Source: CAYWWY01 sp964580185 (GTDB lineage Bacteria; Thermotogota; Thermotogae; MWEM01). From it: a stretch of 64,000 nt of DNA. The position numbers and the translations under genes were made by a program. Of the stretch, positions 52,557 through 60,614 are shown one piece after another. Location: positions 1-64,000 of the forward strand of contig CAZOJQ010000001.1 of NCBI GenBank assembly GCA_964580185.1. The letters are read 5' to 3'. A model generated the notes under the pieces. That model was not told the DNA's origin. It searched no databases and saw only the letters and a list, made by a program, of their open reading frames with translations. Position 1 is the first letter of the stretch. Each line of letters begins with the position of its first letter.

Positions 52557-53876
52557 TTACTGCTGAACCCTGACTGGGGGGATTTGGATTTCTCGCAATC
52601 CTTTTCCGGGATGTTTCCAAGCCCGATAGAAATCTGCCATTCGAAGATCCAACTCGAACTGGTTGCAGTATTGCCCATAATCGATTTCACGCATTTCTCC
52701 ATTGCCTCTCCGAATTCGATGCTTTCTCACTTTCTTTTCAAACTGGCGAAAAGCCTTCGGATATAAAGAAGGGGTTACGATAATCGGAAGAGATGCTTTT
52801 TTCCTCATCCTTGATAGCATCTGCTGTCCGATGGGGTCAAAACCCAAGACCCGCAGGTATTGAGGTCCTTTTTGGTTTGCTGCGCGAGTTATATCGCTGC
52901 AGATTTCAAAAAGGATGTTGATCACGGTCCTTCGAAGTCGAGAATGGGTAAACCGTTTGCTTTTTGCCTTCTGTAGTAATTCTGAGATTGTATCTGCTTG
53001 ATACGCGCTTTGAATCAATCGAATATCGAGTCCCTCCTCTACCCCTTGGTAATGCTGAATATGCTCTCGGTTTCTGCTCCGCAAAAAGAAAAGGAAAAAA
53101 GAACCAATATCGTCCAAGGAGACGATCTTTTCTTCGCGAATTCCTCGATCTAATAGTCTCCATGCAAAATCCGGCATCGTTTCTCGTGCTTGAGCCAATG
53201 AAAGTGGGTCATGCGTCCGAAGAAATCCATGAATCAGATTTCGAATGGCTGTCGCGCTTGAATACGCCCCTTGAAACGAAGGATCCGTATCTTCCGAACC
53301 AATGCGCGATATAACGTGGGGACGAATGGATGACTTTAAGACCCGTAATGCATTCAAATACTCCAACCCTAAAATATCGTTGGATTTGCTTAACAAAGAA
53401 AGAAGGCGTTTTTGGAAACGCGTACTGTCTGGAAAAAAATCATACAGAGCATGTTTTCGAGCATTTGGAAAAGATAACCCCCGCTTAAGGTAGGCGTGAA
53501 GAATGGCGCGAAATGGGTCTGGTTGAGTAGTTAAAACATTCGAAATTTTTTGCAGATCTGCGAGATTCCCACTCTCGCTTCCAAACACGAGATCTGTAAC
53601 AATCCCCGTGTGATGCAACAAGCTGACACTTCCTAGAGCGAATCCCCCTGCATCTTGGTTGGAAAAAATTCCCGGAAGTAAGATGACGAGGTTAACGCCG
53701 GCATGGAGAGCGATTTCCGTTCGATAAAGCCAATCGATAATAGCGGGTTCTCCTCTTTGGACAAAAGACCCAGACATGATTGCAACAACTCCTTGGGCCT
53801 TACTTACCTCCTTAGCTAAGCGGAGATGATGCAAATGGCCATTATGAAATGGATTGTATTCCACAATTATCCCCAA
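52557..53876 (-). CDS. tmcAL: tRNA(Met) cytidine acetate ligase TmcAL
   Basis: A protein of about 440 aa that makes N4-acetylcytidine at the tRNA(Met) wobble base using acetate and ATP. The nucleotidyltransferase HxGH motif is in N-P-F-H-N-G-H, then G-S-F-V-Q-R-G-E-P-A and the late domain of normal length. The only standard start codon in frame is TTG 53876, but it leaves the conserved G-I-I-V-E-Y-N directly at the N-terminus and stands 21 bases from AAGGAGG. AUC at 53886-53888 lies nine bases from that site and gives the usual extra residues; see findings. Confidence 0.92.
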   Translation of the reverse strand: MGIIVEYNPFHNGHLHHLRLAKEVSKAQGVVAIMSGSFVQRGEPAIIDWLYRTEIALHAGVNLVILLPGIFSNQDAGGFALGSVSLLHHTGIVTDLVFGSESGNLADLQKISNVLTTQPDPFRAILHAYLKRGLSFPNARKHALYDFFPDSTRFQKRLLSLLSKSNDILGLEYLNALRVLKSSIRPHVISRIGSEDTDPSFQGAYSSATAIRNLIHGFLRTHDPLSLAQARETMPDFAWRLLDRGIREEKIVSLDDIGSFFLFFLRSRNREHIQHYQGVEEGLDIRLIQSAYQADTISELLQKAKSKRFTHSRLRRTVINILFEICSDITRAANQKGPQYLRVLGFDPIGQQMLSRMRKKASLPIIVTPSLYPKAFRQFEKKVRKHRIRRGNGEMREIDYGQYCNQFELDLRMADFYRAWKHPGKGLREIQIPPVRVQQ

Positions 53877-53894
53877 TATTTGCTGGATCCAGAG

Positions 53895-55388
53895 TCACCT
53901 CCTTACGATTCTCCGAATTAAGCGAATGGAATCGTGATGGCGTAAACACAGTAAGATTCCAAGATAACTAAACCCACCAATGAAAATCCTTATGAAGACA
54001 TTCATTAAAGAATATTCCCAATACGATGTTCCAAACAGAACCATCCCTGTACCCAATCCGGCCAATCCAATCTTTCCCATACGAAACAAATCTTCTTTCG
54101 AGACCCTTAAAAACCCACTTCGGACCAGATCGACAATCAATAATGCGCAACCAGCCATGCCAGCAATGGACGTCGCCAAGGCTACCCCATAAGGACCAAT
54201 CCGCAAGCCCAAGGTTAAGTCCAGAACCACATTGGTAACAACCATTATGGCTGTTGCAAAAAATGCCATTTTTTTCCCATTAATTCGAGCATATTCGGCC
54301 CGTGAAAGGAGCGCGTATAATGAATAGAAAGGCAATCCCCACAGATATCCCATCAGTACTTCTGATGTGATCCAAGTATCATAAACCCCAAAAGCCCCTC
54401 TTTGGTAGATTAAACGGACAATATCCGTCCTCATCATCATTAATAGAATGGTAGAAGGAAGAACAAAGAAGAGCATCTTATCCAAGTGTTCGGACAATTT
54501 TGAAGCGAAATCTTCCATCCGTCCCCGCGAAAGTTGAGACAACGCGACTGTTGATACAGAAATAGCCAACACTCCTAAGGGTAATTGGTATAATCGATTG
54601 GCATATTGGAGCAAGGAAACTGTTCCTTGACCCAATCGTGACACAACGTTGGTGTCAACTAAGGAATTGATTTGCGTGATCGAGAATGTGACGAAACTCA
54701 CCATGAACACCGGGTAAAAACTCTTCCACTCCTCTTTATCGAATGAAATCTCGAATCGATAACGCGTCTTCCGGCTAGATACAACAACGACCAGTAATTG
54801 TGCTACCCCACCAAAAAGGAAAAAGGCTGTTGGAGCAAGAATGGGAGGGTCAAAATAGGGGGAAAAAAAGATCCCAACAATAATAAAGATATTATGAATC
54901 GCGGGTGAGATTGCTGGAGCAAAGTATCGGTCATGGCTGTTCAGAATCCCTGTATACACGGAAGCGATTGCAATAAACAGGATAAAGGGAAAGACGATCC
55001 GAGCAAGGTATACCGTGAGCGCTGTTGAACCTACGTCCAACCCTGGAGCAATAAAAGCAACCAAAACCGGCATAAAGTAGATGCAAAGAATTACCAACCC
55101 TAAAAGAATGGGTAAGAAAAAGGTAATAATCGTATTGGAAAAGCGATTCCCATGACTCAAAGATTCCAGACAACGCTTGTTATAAATTGGAACAAATGCG
55201 GAAGACAGTGCTCCTTCCGCGAAGATTCTCCGAAGAAAAAATGGAAGCAATATAGCCACCACATAGGCATCGTATTCAGGAGAGGTACCGAATTGCTCAG
55301 CAAACAAAGCGTCTCTAACCAAACCCAAAACCCTGCTGATTAATGTAGCCAGGGCCATTTGAACGGAAAAACGCAGGGTTTTCGACAT
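53895..55388 (-). CDS. murJ: Lipid II flippase MurJ
   Basis: A 497-aa MOP-superfamily flippase with about 13-14 membrane helices, moving lipid II across the inner membrane. The N-terminus S-x-x-x-x-x-S-V-Q-M-A-L-A-T-L-I-S-R-V-L-G-L-V-R-D fits MurJ, and the R-R-x-F-A-E-G-A-L-S-S-A-F-V-P-I motif near residue 55 is diagnostic. Its stop TGA (53895-53897) overlaps the region that holds the tmcAL ribosome-binding site. It belongs to the envelope block. Confidence 0.95.
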   Translation of the reverse strand: MSKTLRFSVQMALATLISRVLGLVRDALFAEQFGTSPEYDAYVVAILLPFFLRRIFAEGALSSAFVPIYNKRCLESLSHGNRFSNTIITFFLPILLGLVILCIYFMPVLVAFIAPGLDVGSTALTVYLARIVFPFILFIAIASVYTGILNSHDRYFAPAISPAIHNIFIIVGIFFSPYFDPPILAPTAFFLFGGVAQLLVVVVSSRKTRYRFEISFDKEEWKSFYPVFMVSFVTFSITQINSLVDTNVVSRLGQGTVSLLQYANRLYQLPLGVLAISVSTVALSQLSRGRMEDFASKLSEHLDKMLFFVLPSTILLMMMRTDIVRLIYQRGAFGVYDTWITSEVLMGYLWGLPFYSLYALLSRAEYARINGKKMAFFATAIMVVTNVVLDLTLGLRIGPYGVALATSIAGMAGCALLIVDLVRSGFLRVSKEDLFRMGKIGLAGLGTGMVLFGTSYWEYSLMNVFIRIFIGGFSYLGILLCLRHHDSIRLIRRIVRR

Positions 55389-55399
55389 AGAAACCCCGT

Positions 55400-56599
55400 T
55401 TAGCTGGTGAAGATCAGAGGAAAAAGAGTGTAAAACGCTGCTGCGTCAACAAGTTGCTGGTCTAGTACTCGTTCATCAGACGCGTGGGCGTATATTTCAT
55501 TTCCAGGGCCGAACCCAACTGTCGGAATTTGATAGATTCCTGCTGTCGCAACACCATTGGTACTGAAATCCCAACGGCCTAATCGAGCTTTCGATTGGAA
55601 TAGGAGCTCATAGGTTGCCTTAGCTTTTTGGATATGCTCTGCGTCCTCTTCAAACAACCAGGTCGGGAAGTACTTTTCAGTTGGATATACAGTCCCGAGG
55701 TAAGAAGGTTTATCATAATGGAGATCGATAATCTCACCGTCAACCCCAGCATTTCGAATGACCTGATGCAATTCTTGGTACACGGTCTCTTTCGTTTCTC
55801 CCCATGTCAACCTTCTGTCCAGTTGAATTGTACATTCATCAGGAACAGCATTTTGAGATGGTGACTGGAAAAAGATTTGAGTGACGGCAATCGATCCTTT
55901 TCCCAAGAAAGAGTCTTCTTTGAGTTGCTCATGAAGGTGTTCAACTCCCTTGATAATTGGAACCATCTTGTAAATCGCGTTATCTCCCCGTTCAGGAGCA
56001 CTGGCATGGCAAGATCTTCCGGAAGTCCGAATCTGGATTTCCATTCTCCCTCTATGACCCCTATACACTCCTAAGTTGGTCGGTTCTGTAATGACCACTA
56101 CATCGGGGCGGATCCCTTCATTTTCTAGAATGTATTGCCAGCAAAGCCCATCGCAATCCTCTTCCATAATTGATCCGACGAAGTAAACTGTGAAATCTCC
56201 TACTATTGCTAGTTCTTTCATTATCTTTGCTGCATAGACCATTGATGCCATACCAGATTCTTGATCACAAGAACCCCGACCATAGATATACCCATCTTTG
56301 TATGCGCCTTGAAATGGGTCTACAGTCCATAAGGATGGATTCCCTACATCTACAGTGTCAATATGGGCGTCGAAAGCGATAATCGTCTTCCCTTGCCCCA
56401 CCTTCCCGATTACATTACCCAAACCGTCCACACGGACTTCATCCATTCCAACGATTTCCATTTCATGGAAAATCCGGTCTACAACCCCTTTTTCCTGTGT
56501 CGAAATACTTGGAATGGCAATCATATCTCTTAGAAACTGAACCATGTGATGTTGATTGGATTTGCTTTTCTCAAGAATTTGTTGGATCAATTCATTCAT
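55400..56599 (-). CDS. M20-family metallohydrolase, YgeY/ArgE-like
   Basis: A 399-aa M20 di-zinc hydrolase. D-A-H-I-D-T-V-D holds the first zinc ligand, G-R-G-S-C-D-Q-E the bridging Asp and E-E-D-C the general base, followed by a lid domain (residues about 180-300). It resembles YgeY-type selenium-metabolism hydrolases and deacetylases, but no selenium genes are near. Substrate unknown. It is separated from murJ by 11 bases. Ribosome-binding site AGGAGGAAG. Confidence 0.85.
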   Translation of the reverse strand: MNELIQQILEKSKSNQHHMVQFLRDMIAIPSISTQEKGVVDRIFHEMEIVGMDEVRVDGLGNVIGKVGQGKTIIAFDAHIDTVDVGNPSLWTVDPFQGAYKDGYIYGRGSCDQESGMASMVYAAKIMKELAIVGDFTVYFVGSIMEEDCDGLCWQYILENEGIRPDVVVITEPTNLGVYRGHRGRMEIQIRTSGRSCHASAPERGDNAIYKMVPIIKGVEHLHEQLKEDSFLGKGSIAVTQIFFQSPSQNAVPDECTIQLDRRLTWGETKETVYQELHQVIRNAGVDGEIIDLHYDKPSYLGTVYPTEKYFPTWLFEEDAEHIQKAKATYELLFQSKARLGRWDFSTNGVATAGIYQIPTVGFGPGNEIYAHASDERVLDQQLVDAAAFYTLFPLIFTS

Positions 56600-56616
56600 C
56601 GTTCTTCCTCCTTTTT

Positions 56617-57795
56617 TTACGATTTCCCCTGATCCGCTAAGACCATTTGCTCCAAAAACTGGAAATAATTGTGGATTCCCTGGAGAAGGATCTGCGCGAT
56701 TGTTTCCTGATATGCTCTTGTCTTCAAAAGCATTTCAACTTGCGGATTGGAAAGAAAATCACATTCAACCAATATGGAAGGGACAGCGGTATAGGCAAGC
56801 ACTGCAAAATCGTCTTTCCTCAAACCTCGAACAGAATATTGGGCCTTTTCAAAGGCTTTAAGCATCTCTCTGGAAGCAATTTCACTATAGGTCATGACGG
56901 TCCGTTTATGATTGATCATCTGAGCAATGATTCTTTGGTCTGTTGAAAGCGATTCTCGATGGAGTCGTTCCAATCGATCCAAATAGGCTTCCTCGGAAAA
57001 ATCATAGAAGTATACTTCCACCCCCCGTACTTGAGGATTAGTAAAAGAATTCAAGTGAATACTGATGAAAAGATCCGCAAGCTCTTGGTTGGCAACGATC
57101 GCCCTTTCTTGAAGGCCAACATACACATCGGTGTCTCTGGTCATGATGACTGAATATCCTTTTTGCTCCAACAACGAAGCAAGAATAAGGGAGATCCGCA
57201 AAGCGATCTCTTTTTCGGGCGTATTCCCTGGACCAGTTGTACCGGAATCAATTCCTCCGTGACCGGCATCGATTACGATCAGAGGCGCATTTCGAGAACC
57301 AGGTACCCAAAAATCGATCATTGTTTCTTCTGTATGGGATTCTGAGCCGTTTAGGGTCGAGTTCTCAATGTTGTGGTGATCGATATGGGCAGGAACCGTA
57401 GTAGCAACGTCAACCCGTTCTCCGGATACAACATACGAAAGACCAGTAATTTGCCCAAAATCCTCTATGGGGATAAAGAAACGGTTCTGAATCAAACGAG
57501 GTGCTGCTTGAAGGCTATTGTATCGATCGTTTATCCATACACGATCAGATTGATTGAAGAAAACCAGTTCCTGGTTCTTATATCGGATGATCAGGGATTT
57601 TTCCGAATTATTCCACTCATATTCCGCTCCTAAAGCTTCCGCTAGGGTTACGGCATGAACATATACAATATTTCCCAGTTGGAAATATCGATCCAGATCG
57701 ATCCTTTCTCCTTCTAGGAAAAGTTCAAGCCGATTTCCGAAAGCCACCAAACATAACGACAGGATACTGATATAAAGAAGCGAACGTTTTCCCAT
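56617..57795 (-). CDS. N-acetylmuramoyl-L-alanine amidase with N-terminal copper-amine-oxidase-like domain
   Basis: A 392-aa exported peptidoglycan amidase. The N-terminal signal peptide (about residues 1-22) is followed by a Cu-amine-oxidase N-terminal-type binding domain (about 25-130). The amidase_3 domain follows: I-D-A-G-H-G-G-I-D with zinc His, E-K-E-I-A-L, S-I-H-L-N-S-F and V-E-C-D-F-L-S-N with the catalytic Glu. It cleaves the stem peptide from muramic acid in cell separation. It overlaps the M23 gene upstream by one base (TAATG). Confidence 0.92.
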   Translation of the reverse strand: MGKRSLLYISILSLCLVAFGNRLELFLEGERIDLDRYFQLGNIVYVHAVTLAEALGAEYEWNNSEKSLIIRYKNQELVFFNQSDRVWINDRYNSLQAAPRLIQNRFFIPIEDFGQITGLSYVVSGERVDVATTVPAHIDHHNIENSTLNGSESHTEETMIDFWVPGSRNAPLIVIDAGHGGIDSGTTGPGNTPEKEIALRISLILASLLEQKGYSVIMTRDTDVYVGLQERAIVANQELADLFISIHLNSFTNPQVRGVEVYFYDFSEEAYLDRLERLHRESLSTDQRIIAQMINHKRTVMTYSEIASREMLKAFEKAQYSVRGLRKDDFAVLAYTAVPSILVECDFLSNPQVEMLLKTRAYQETIAQILLQGIHNYFQFLEQMVLADQGKS

Positions 57796-58628
57796 TAGTT
57801 ACCGCCCATAGATAGTGGATTGCTTTGCTTCAGTACATACATTTTTGATATCGGAGGCAAAAAATCAACCGGATTTAGGGTTTCACGGGAAGAAAGGGTC
57901 CGGATTTCAAAATGCAAATGAGGTCCTGTGCTTTGACCAGTAGACCCTATCCTTCCGATCAATTCTCCTTGTTGAACCCGTTGGCCTTGTAATACGGATA
58001 TTTGAGATAAGTGGGCATATCGAAACATGTGGCGATCTCCATCAATATCAATCGTTAATCCGTACCCTCCGTTTTCTCCAACGAACGTCACCAAACCAGA
58101 TCCCGCGGCGAAAATGGGAGCGCCTTCTGGAGCAGCAATATCAGTTCCCGCATGAAATGACCGCTGCTGGGTGATAGGGTGTGTGCGCCATCCATACTCA
58201 CTACTGATCACACCAAATGTGGGCCATAAGTACCGATTGTTTTCTACATGAAAGGCTTTACCAATAGAGCTTAGTGGAATGAAGAGTTTCTGACCAATAC
58301 GAATCGGATAGGGGGGTGAAAGCTGATTGGCAGATGCTATCGAAGGAACATCGGTAAAAAAATACTGAGCGATTGTAGAAAGGGAATCTCCGGCACCAAC
58401 TTCATAAATATACCCTTTCGGAAAAGGCAGAAGTACAACCTGTCCCTGAACCAGTTGCCCTGTTCGGATTTTTGGATTCCAATCCAAAAGCATCGAGGTC
58501 GGAATTAGGTACAACTGTGAGACTTGTTCCAGCTTTTCTCCGGAAATCGCAACATGCCTTAAAGTCAAGTAACCAAAGCCAGTGACAGAAAGAAAAAACA
58601 CCATCAACACACACACGATTCGATTCAT
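57795..58628 (-). CDS. LysM and M23 (LytM) domain peptidoglycan endopeptidase
   Basis: About 277 aa with a signal peptide (M-N-R-I-V-C-V-L-M core), two LysM-like units (residues about 30-125, with G-D-S-L-S-T-I-A-Q) and an M23 domain. The zinc sites are F-H-A-G-T-D and H-L-H-F-E-I, with G-I-G-S-T-G-Q-S-T-G-P-H as the lead-in. It cuts peptidoglycan cross-links or activates amidases; the neighbouring amidase is a natural partner. The start at 58628 follows an eight-G run (58634-58641 on the complement). Confidence 0.92.
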   Translation of the reverse strand: MNRIVCVLMVFFLSVTGFGYLTLRHVAISGEKLEQVSQLYLIPTSMLLDWNPKIRTGQLVQGQVVLLPFPKGYIYEVGAGDSLSTIAQYFFTDVPSIASANQLSPPYPIRIGQKLFIPLSSIGKAFHVENNRYLWPTFGVISSEYGWRTHPITQQRSFHAGTDIAAPEGAPIFAAGSGLVTFVGENGGYGLTIDIDGDRHMFRYAHLSQISVLQGQRVQQGELIGRIGSTGQSTGPHLHFEIRTLSSRETLNPVDFLPPISKMYVLKQSNPLSMGGN

Positions 58629-58660
58629 CGCAACCCCCCCCATCATTCCAATGATCTTAG

Positions 58661-58990
58661 TTATCCTTGATCTGCGACAACAATCAAAGCGAAGAGAAAC
58701 GAAGACAAAAGCATCAACCCCGAAAAGATTAGAATGGCATAAGCAATATCCGTCTTATGCTTATGATCATGGCTTTCAGACTGATCTCGATAGTCCTTAT
58801 GCAGTTTCGCCAGGTAGATCCATCCGACATTTATGGTAACAATAAAAGCTCCAAAGAGAATATTGGATACACGTTCCCAATGGAACCATCCGGCGACTAA
58901 GGCAATACCAATCATTACTCCACTTACATACATAGGCCGAATGAAAAGGATTTTCCACCGGGGAACAGAAAGAATTCCGTTCTGATTCAT
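58661..58990 (-). CDS. Small three-helix membrane protein of unknown function
   Basis: A 109-aa protein with three membrane helices (about residues 15-35, 42-61, 82-105) and a His/Asp/Lys-rich loop (H-D-H-K-H-K). I do not recognise it. It is well supported by a GGAGGGG ribosome-binding site and its tight position between the M23 peptidase and the cNMP-like gene, which it overlaps by four bases. Possibly part of the same envelope or signalling unit. Confidence 0.75.
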   Translation of the reverse strand: MNQNGILSVPRWKILFIRPMYVSGVMIGIALVAGWFHWERVSNILFGAFIVTINVGWIYLAKLHKDYRDQSESHDHKHKTDIAYAILIFSGLMLLSSFLFALIVVADQG

Positions 58991-59874
58991 GAACTCCCCT
59001 CCAAAAAATGTCGGACTATACTGAAAAAAGGGCTATCCGGATAGGTAATCACAAACCGAATTGCATTCTCCAACCACTCTGGATCCCCTTCACTTCTTTG
59101 CCTTCCAATCATCGAAAAAAGCGCTTGTTGCCCTGCTTCTTCTTGAGAATGAAAATAAAACAGTTTACGCAAGTATCGATTGGCTTGATAATGGTCATTT
59201 AATCGATCGTATTCTTCCACACACCGTGCGCGGACTTCCCCTAAGTTCTTTGAAGAGGGAAACTTCTCTTCAAAAGTCTTTAACACAACGAGGTTTTGCA
59301 ACGGATCAGAGCTTGAAGACCGTGTCAACAGATCATCGAACGCCACGGCTTCACTTTCCGACATTTCGATTTCGAGCTTTCCTGATGTAAGAGCCATAAT
59401 TACACCCAGCATCGAATCGATTTTCTTCGAATCCTCAAAGAAATCAATGGCTTGATTGTATATATCTAAGGCTTTGTTTTTTTCTCCCCAGAATACAAAA
59501 GCATCAAAGGCTGAGTATAAGGATTCTTCAGGATTCATAGCAATCCCTATAAACTTTTGATTGATAATCATCTGATAGAAAAAAACAAGGCTCTTCCACG
59601 CTTTTTCACGAATTTGGATAACATCGCTGAATAGATCATCACGATTGACCATCGCAATTTTCCCTTTCGAAGCGCCGATCGCAATGAAAGAAGCAGCCGA
59701 ATCGTTTATCAGATTCCAAATCCCAATCATCGCGGGTTTTTCGAGGGTTTCTTCTTTCCAAGACTCCCATTTCCATTGAAGCTTTATTGATCCTTCTTTA
59801 ATTTCATAGACATATCGGAGATGATCTCCATCCATTACAATCACTTCATCGGCTCGAAAATCTTTCAGTTGCAC
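58987..59874 (-). CDS. cNMP-binding-like/TPR-like protein of unknown function
   Basis: A 295-aa cytoplasmic protein. Residues 1-95 fit a cupin-like cyclic-nucleotide-binding fold in broad shape (E-V-I-V-M-D-G-D-H-L ... V-Y-E-I-K-E-G-S-I-K-L, then I-G-I-W-N-L), but the phosphate-binding cassette residues are not convincing. Residues 100-290 are helical and TPR-like (A-L-D-I-Y-N-Q-A-I-D-F-F and so on). There is no DNA-binding helix-turn-helix. Start GTG 59874 has AAGGAG eight bases upstream and overlaps the transglycosylase. A sensor or adaptor for the wall genes is possible. Confidence 0.55.
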   Translation of the reverse strand: MQLKDFRADEVIVMDGDHLRYVYEIKEGSIKLQWKWESWKEETLEKPAMIGIWNLINDSAASFIAIGASKGKIAMVNRDDLFSDVIQIREKAWKSLVFFYQMIINQKFIGIAMNPEESLYSAFDAFVFWGEKNKALDIYNQAIDFFEDSKKIDSMLGVIMALTSGKLEIEMSESEAVAFDDLLTRSSSSDPLQNLVVLKTFEEKFPSSKNLGEVRARCVEEYDRLNDHYQANRYLRKLFYFHSQEEAGQQALFSMIGRQRSEGDPEWLENAIRFVITYPDSPFFSIVRHFLEGSS

Positions 59875-60614
59875 TCCAAATGCTCCTTTATGGAGAGGAT
59901 TAATCGTTCTTCTTCCATCCGATTCATTCCCAGTTGGCCCATCATGTTTTCACATAGAGCAATTATATGAGGATTCCCAGACAACGGGTTTCGGTGTTCA
60001 GGCGATCTCAAGGTCACGACCAGCATAAGTGATTGCCATGGGAAAAGATCGGCTGGATCTACGCCAAAATATCTTCTTGCTGCCTGCCCTAGACCCCAAA
60101 TCCCATTTCCCATATACGCTGTGTTGAGATATAGTTCTAGAATCTCTGATTTGGAGTAGTTGCGTTCGAGCTGTAATGCGAGGTATAGTTCTTTCTGTTT
60201 CCTTTGCAAAGTCCGATCAGGATCAAGGTAAAGGTTTTTGGCCAGTTGTTGCGTAATCGTGCTTCCTCCTTGAACAGAAGGTGAACCATCCGAGAATACA
60301 CCTAGGATGTTATACCAAAAAGCTCGAAAGATTGCCTTGATTGAAAACCCGGAATGTTGCCAAAACACTTCGTCTTCGGATGCGAGCAGCATATCGACTA
60401 GATCCTTGGGAAACTGGTCAATTGAGTCGAACGGAACAGCATTTTGCCGTTCGATAACTGGGGCATGAAGATCAAATCCTTCCGAAAGAAAATCCCGAGC
60501 CTCTCCGATAACCCAAAGCCCAATAAGCCCACAAATAAAAAAGGAAAAACCCATCCCCCATAGATAGGGGAGCATCATCCTCCTAATCAAAAGCTTTAAC
60601 GATCGTTTCGACAT
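59865..60614 (-). CDS. mtgA: Monofunctional peptidoglycan transglycosylase (GT51), MtgA-like
   Basis: About 249 aa: one N-terminal membrane helix (about residues 14-40) then a GT51 domain with S-E-D-E-V-F-W-Q-H-S-G containing the catalytic Glu and G-G-S-T-I-T-Q-Q-L-A-K-N-L. There is no transpeptidase domain. It polymerises lipid II. The start is uncertain: ATG 60614 overlaps the upstream gene by 32 bases but keeps the basic segment before the helix, while ATG 60575/60572 lie directly at an AGGAGG. Confidence 0.9.
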   Translation of the reverse strand: MSKRSLKLLIRRMMLPYLWGMGFSFFICGLIGLWVIGEARDFLSEGFDLHAPVIERQNAVPFDSIDQFPKDLVDMLLASEDEVFWQHSGFSIKAIFRAFWYNILGVFSDGSPSVQGGSTITQQLAKNLYLDPDRTLQRKQKELYLALQLERNYSKSEILELYLNTAYMGNGIWGLGQAARRYFGVDPADLFPWQSLMLVVTLRSPEHRNPLSGNPHIIALCENMMGQLGMNRMEEERLILSIKEHLECN

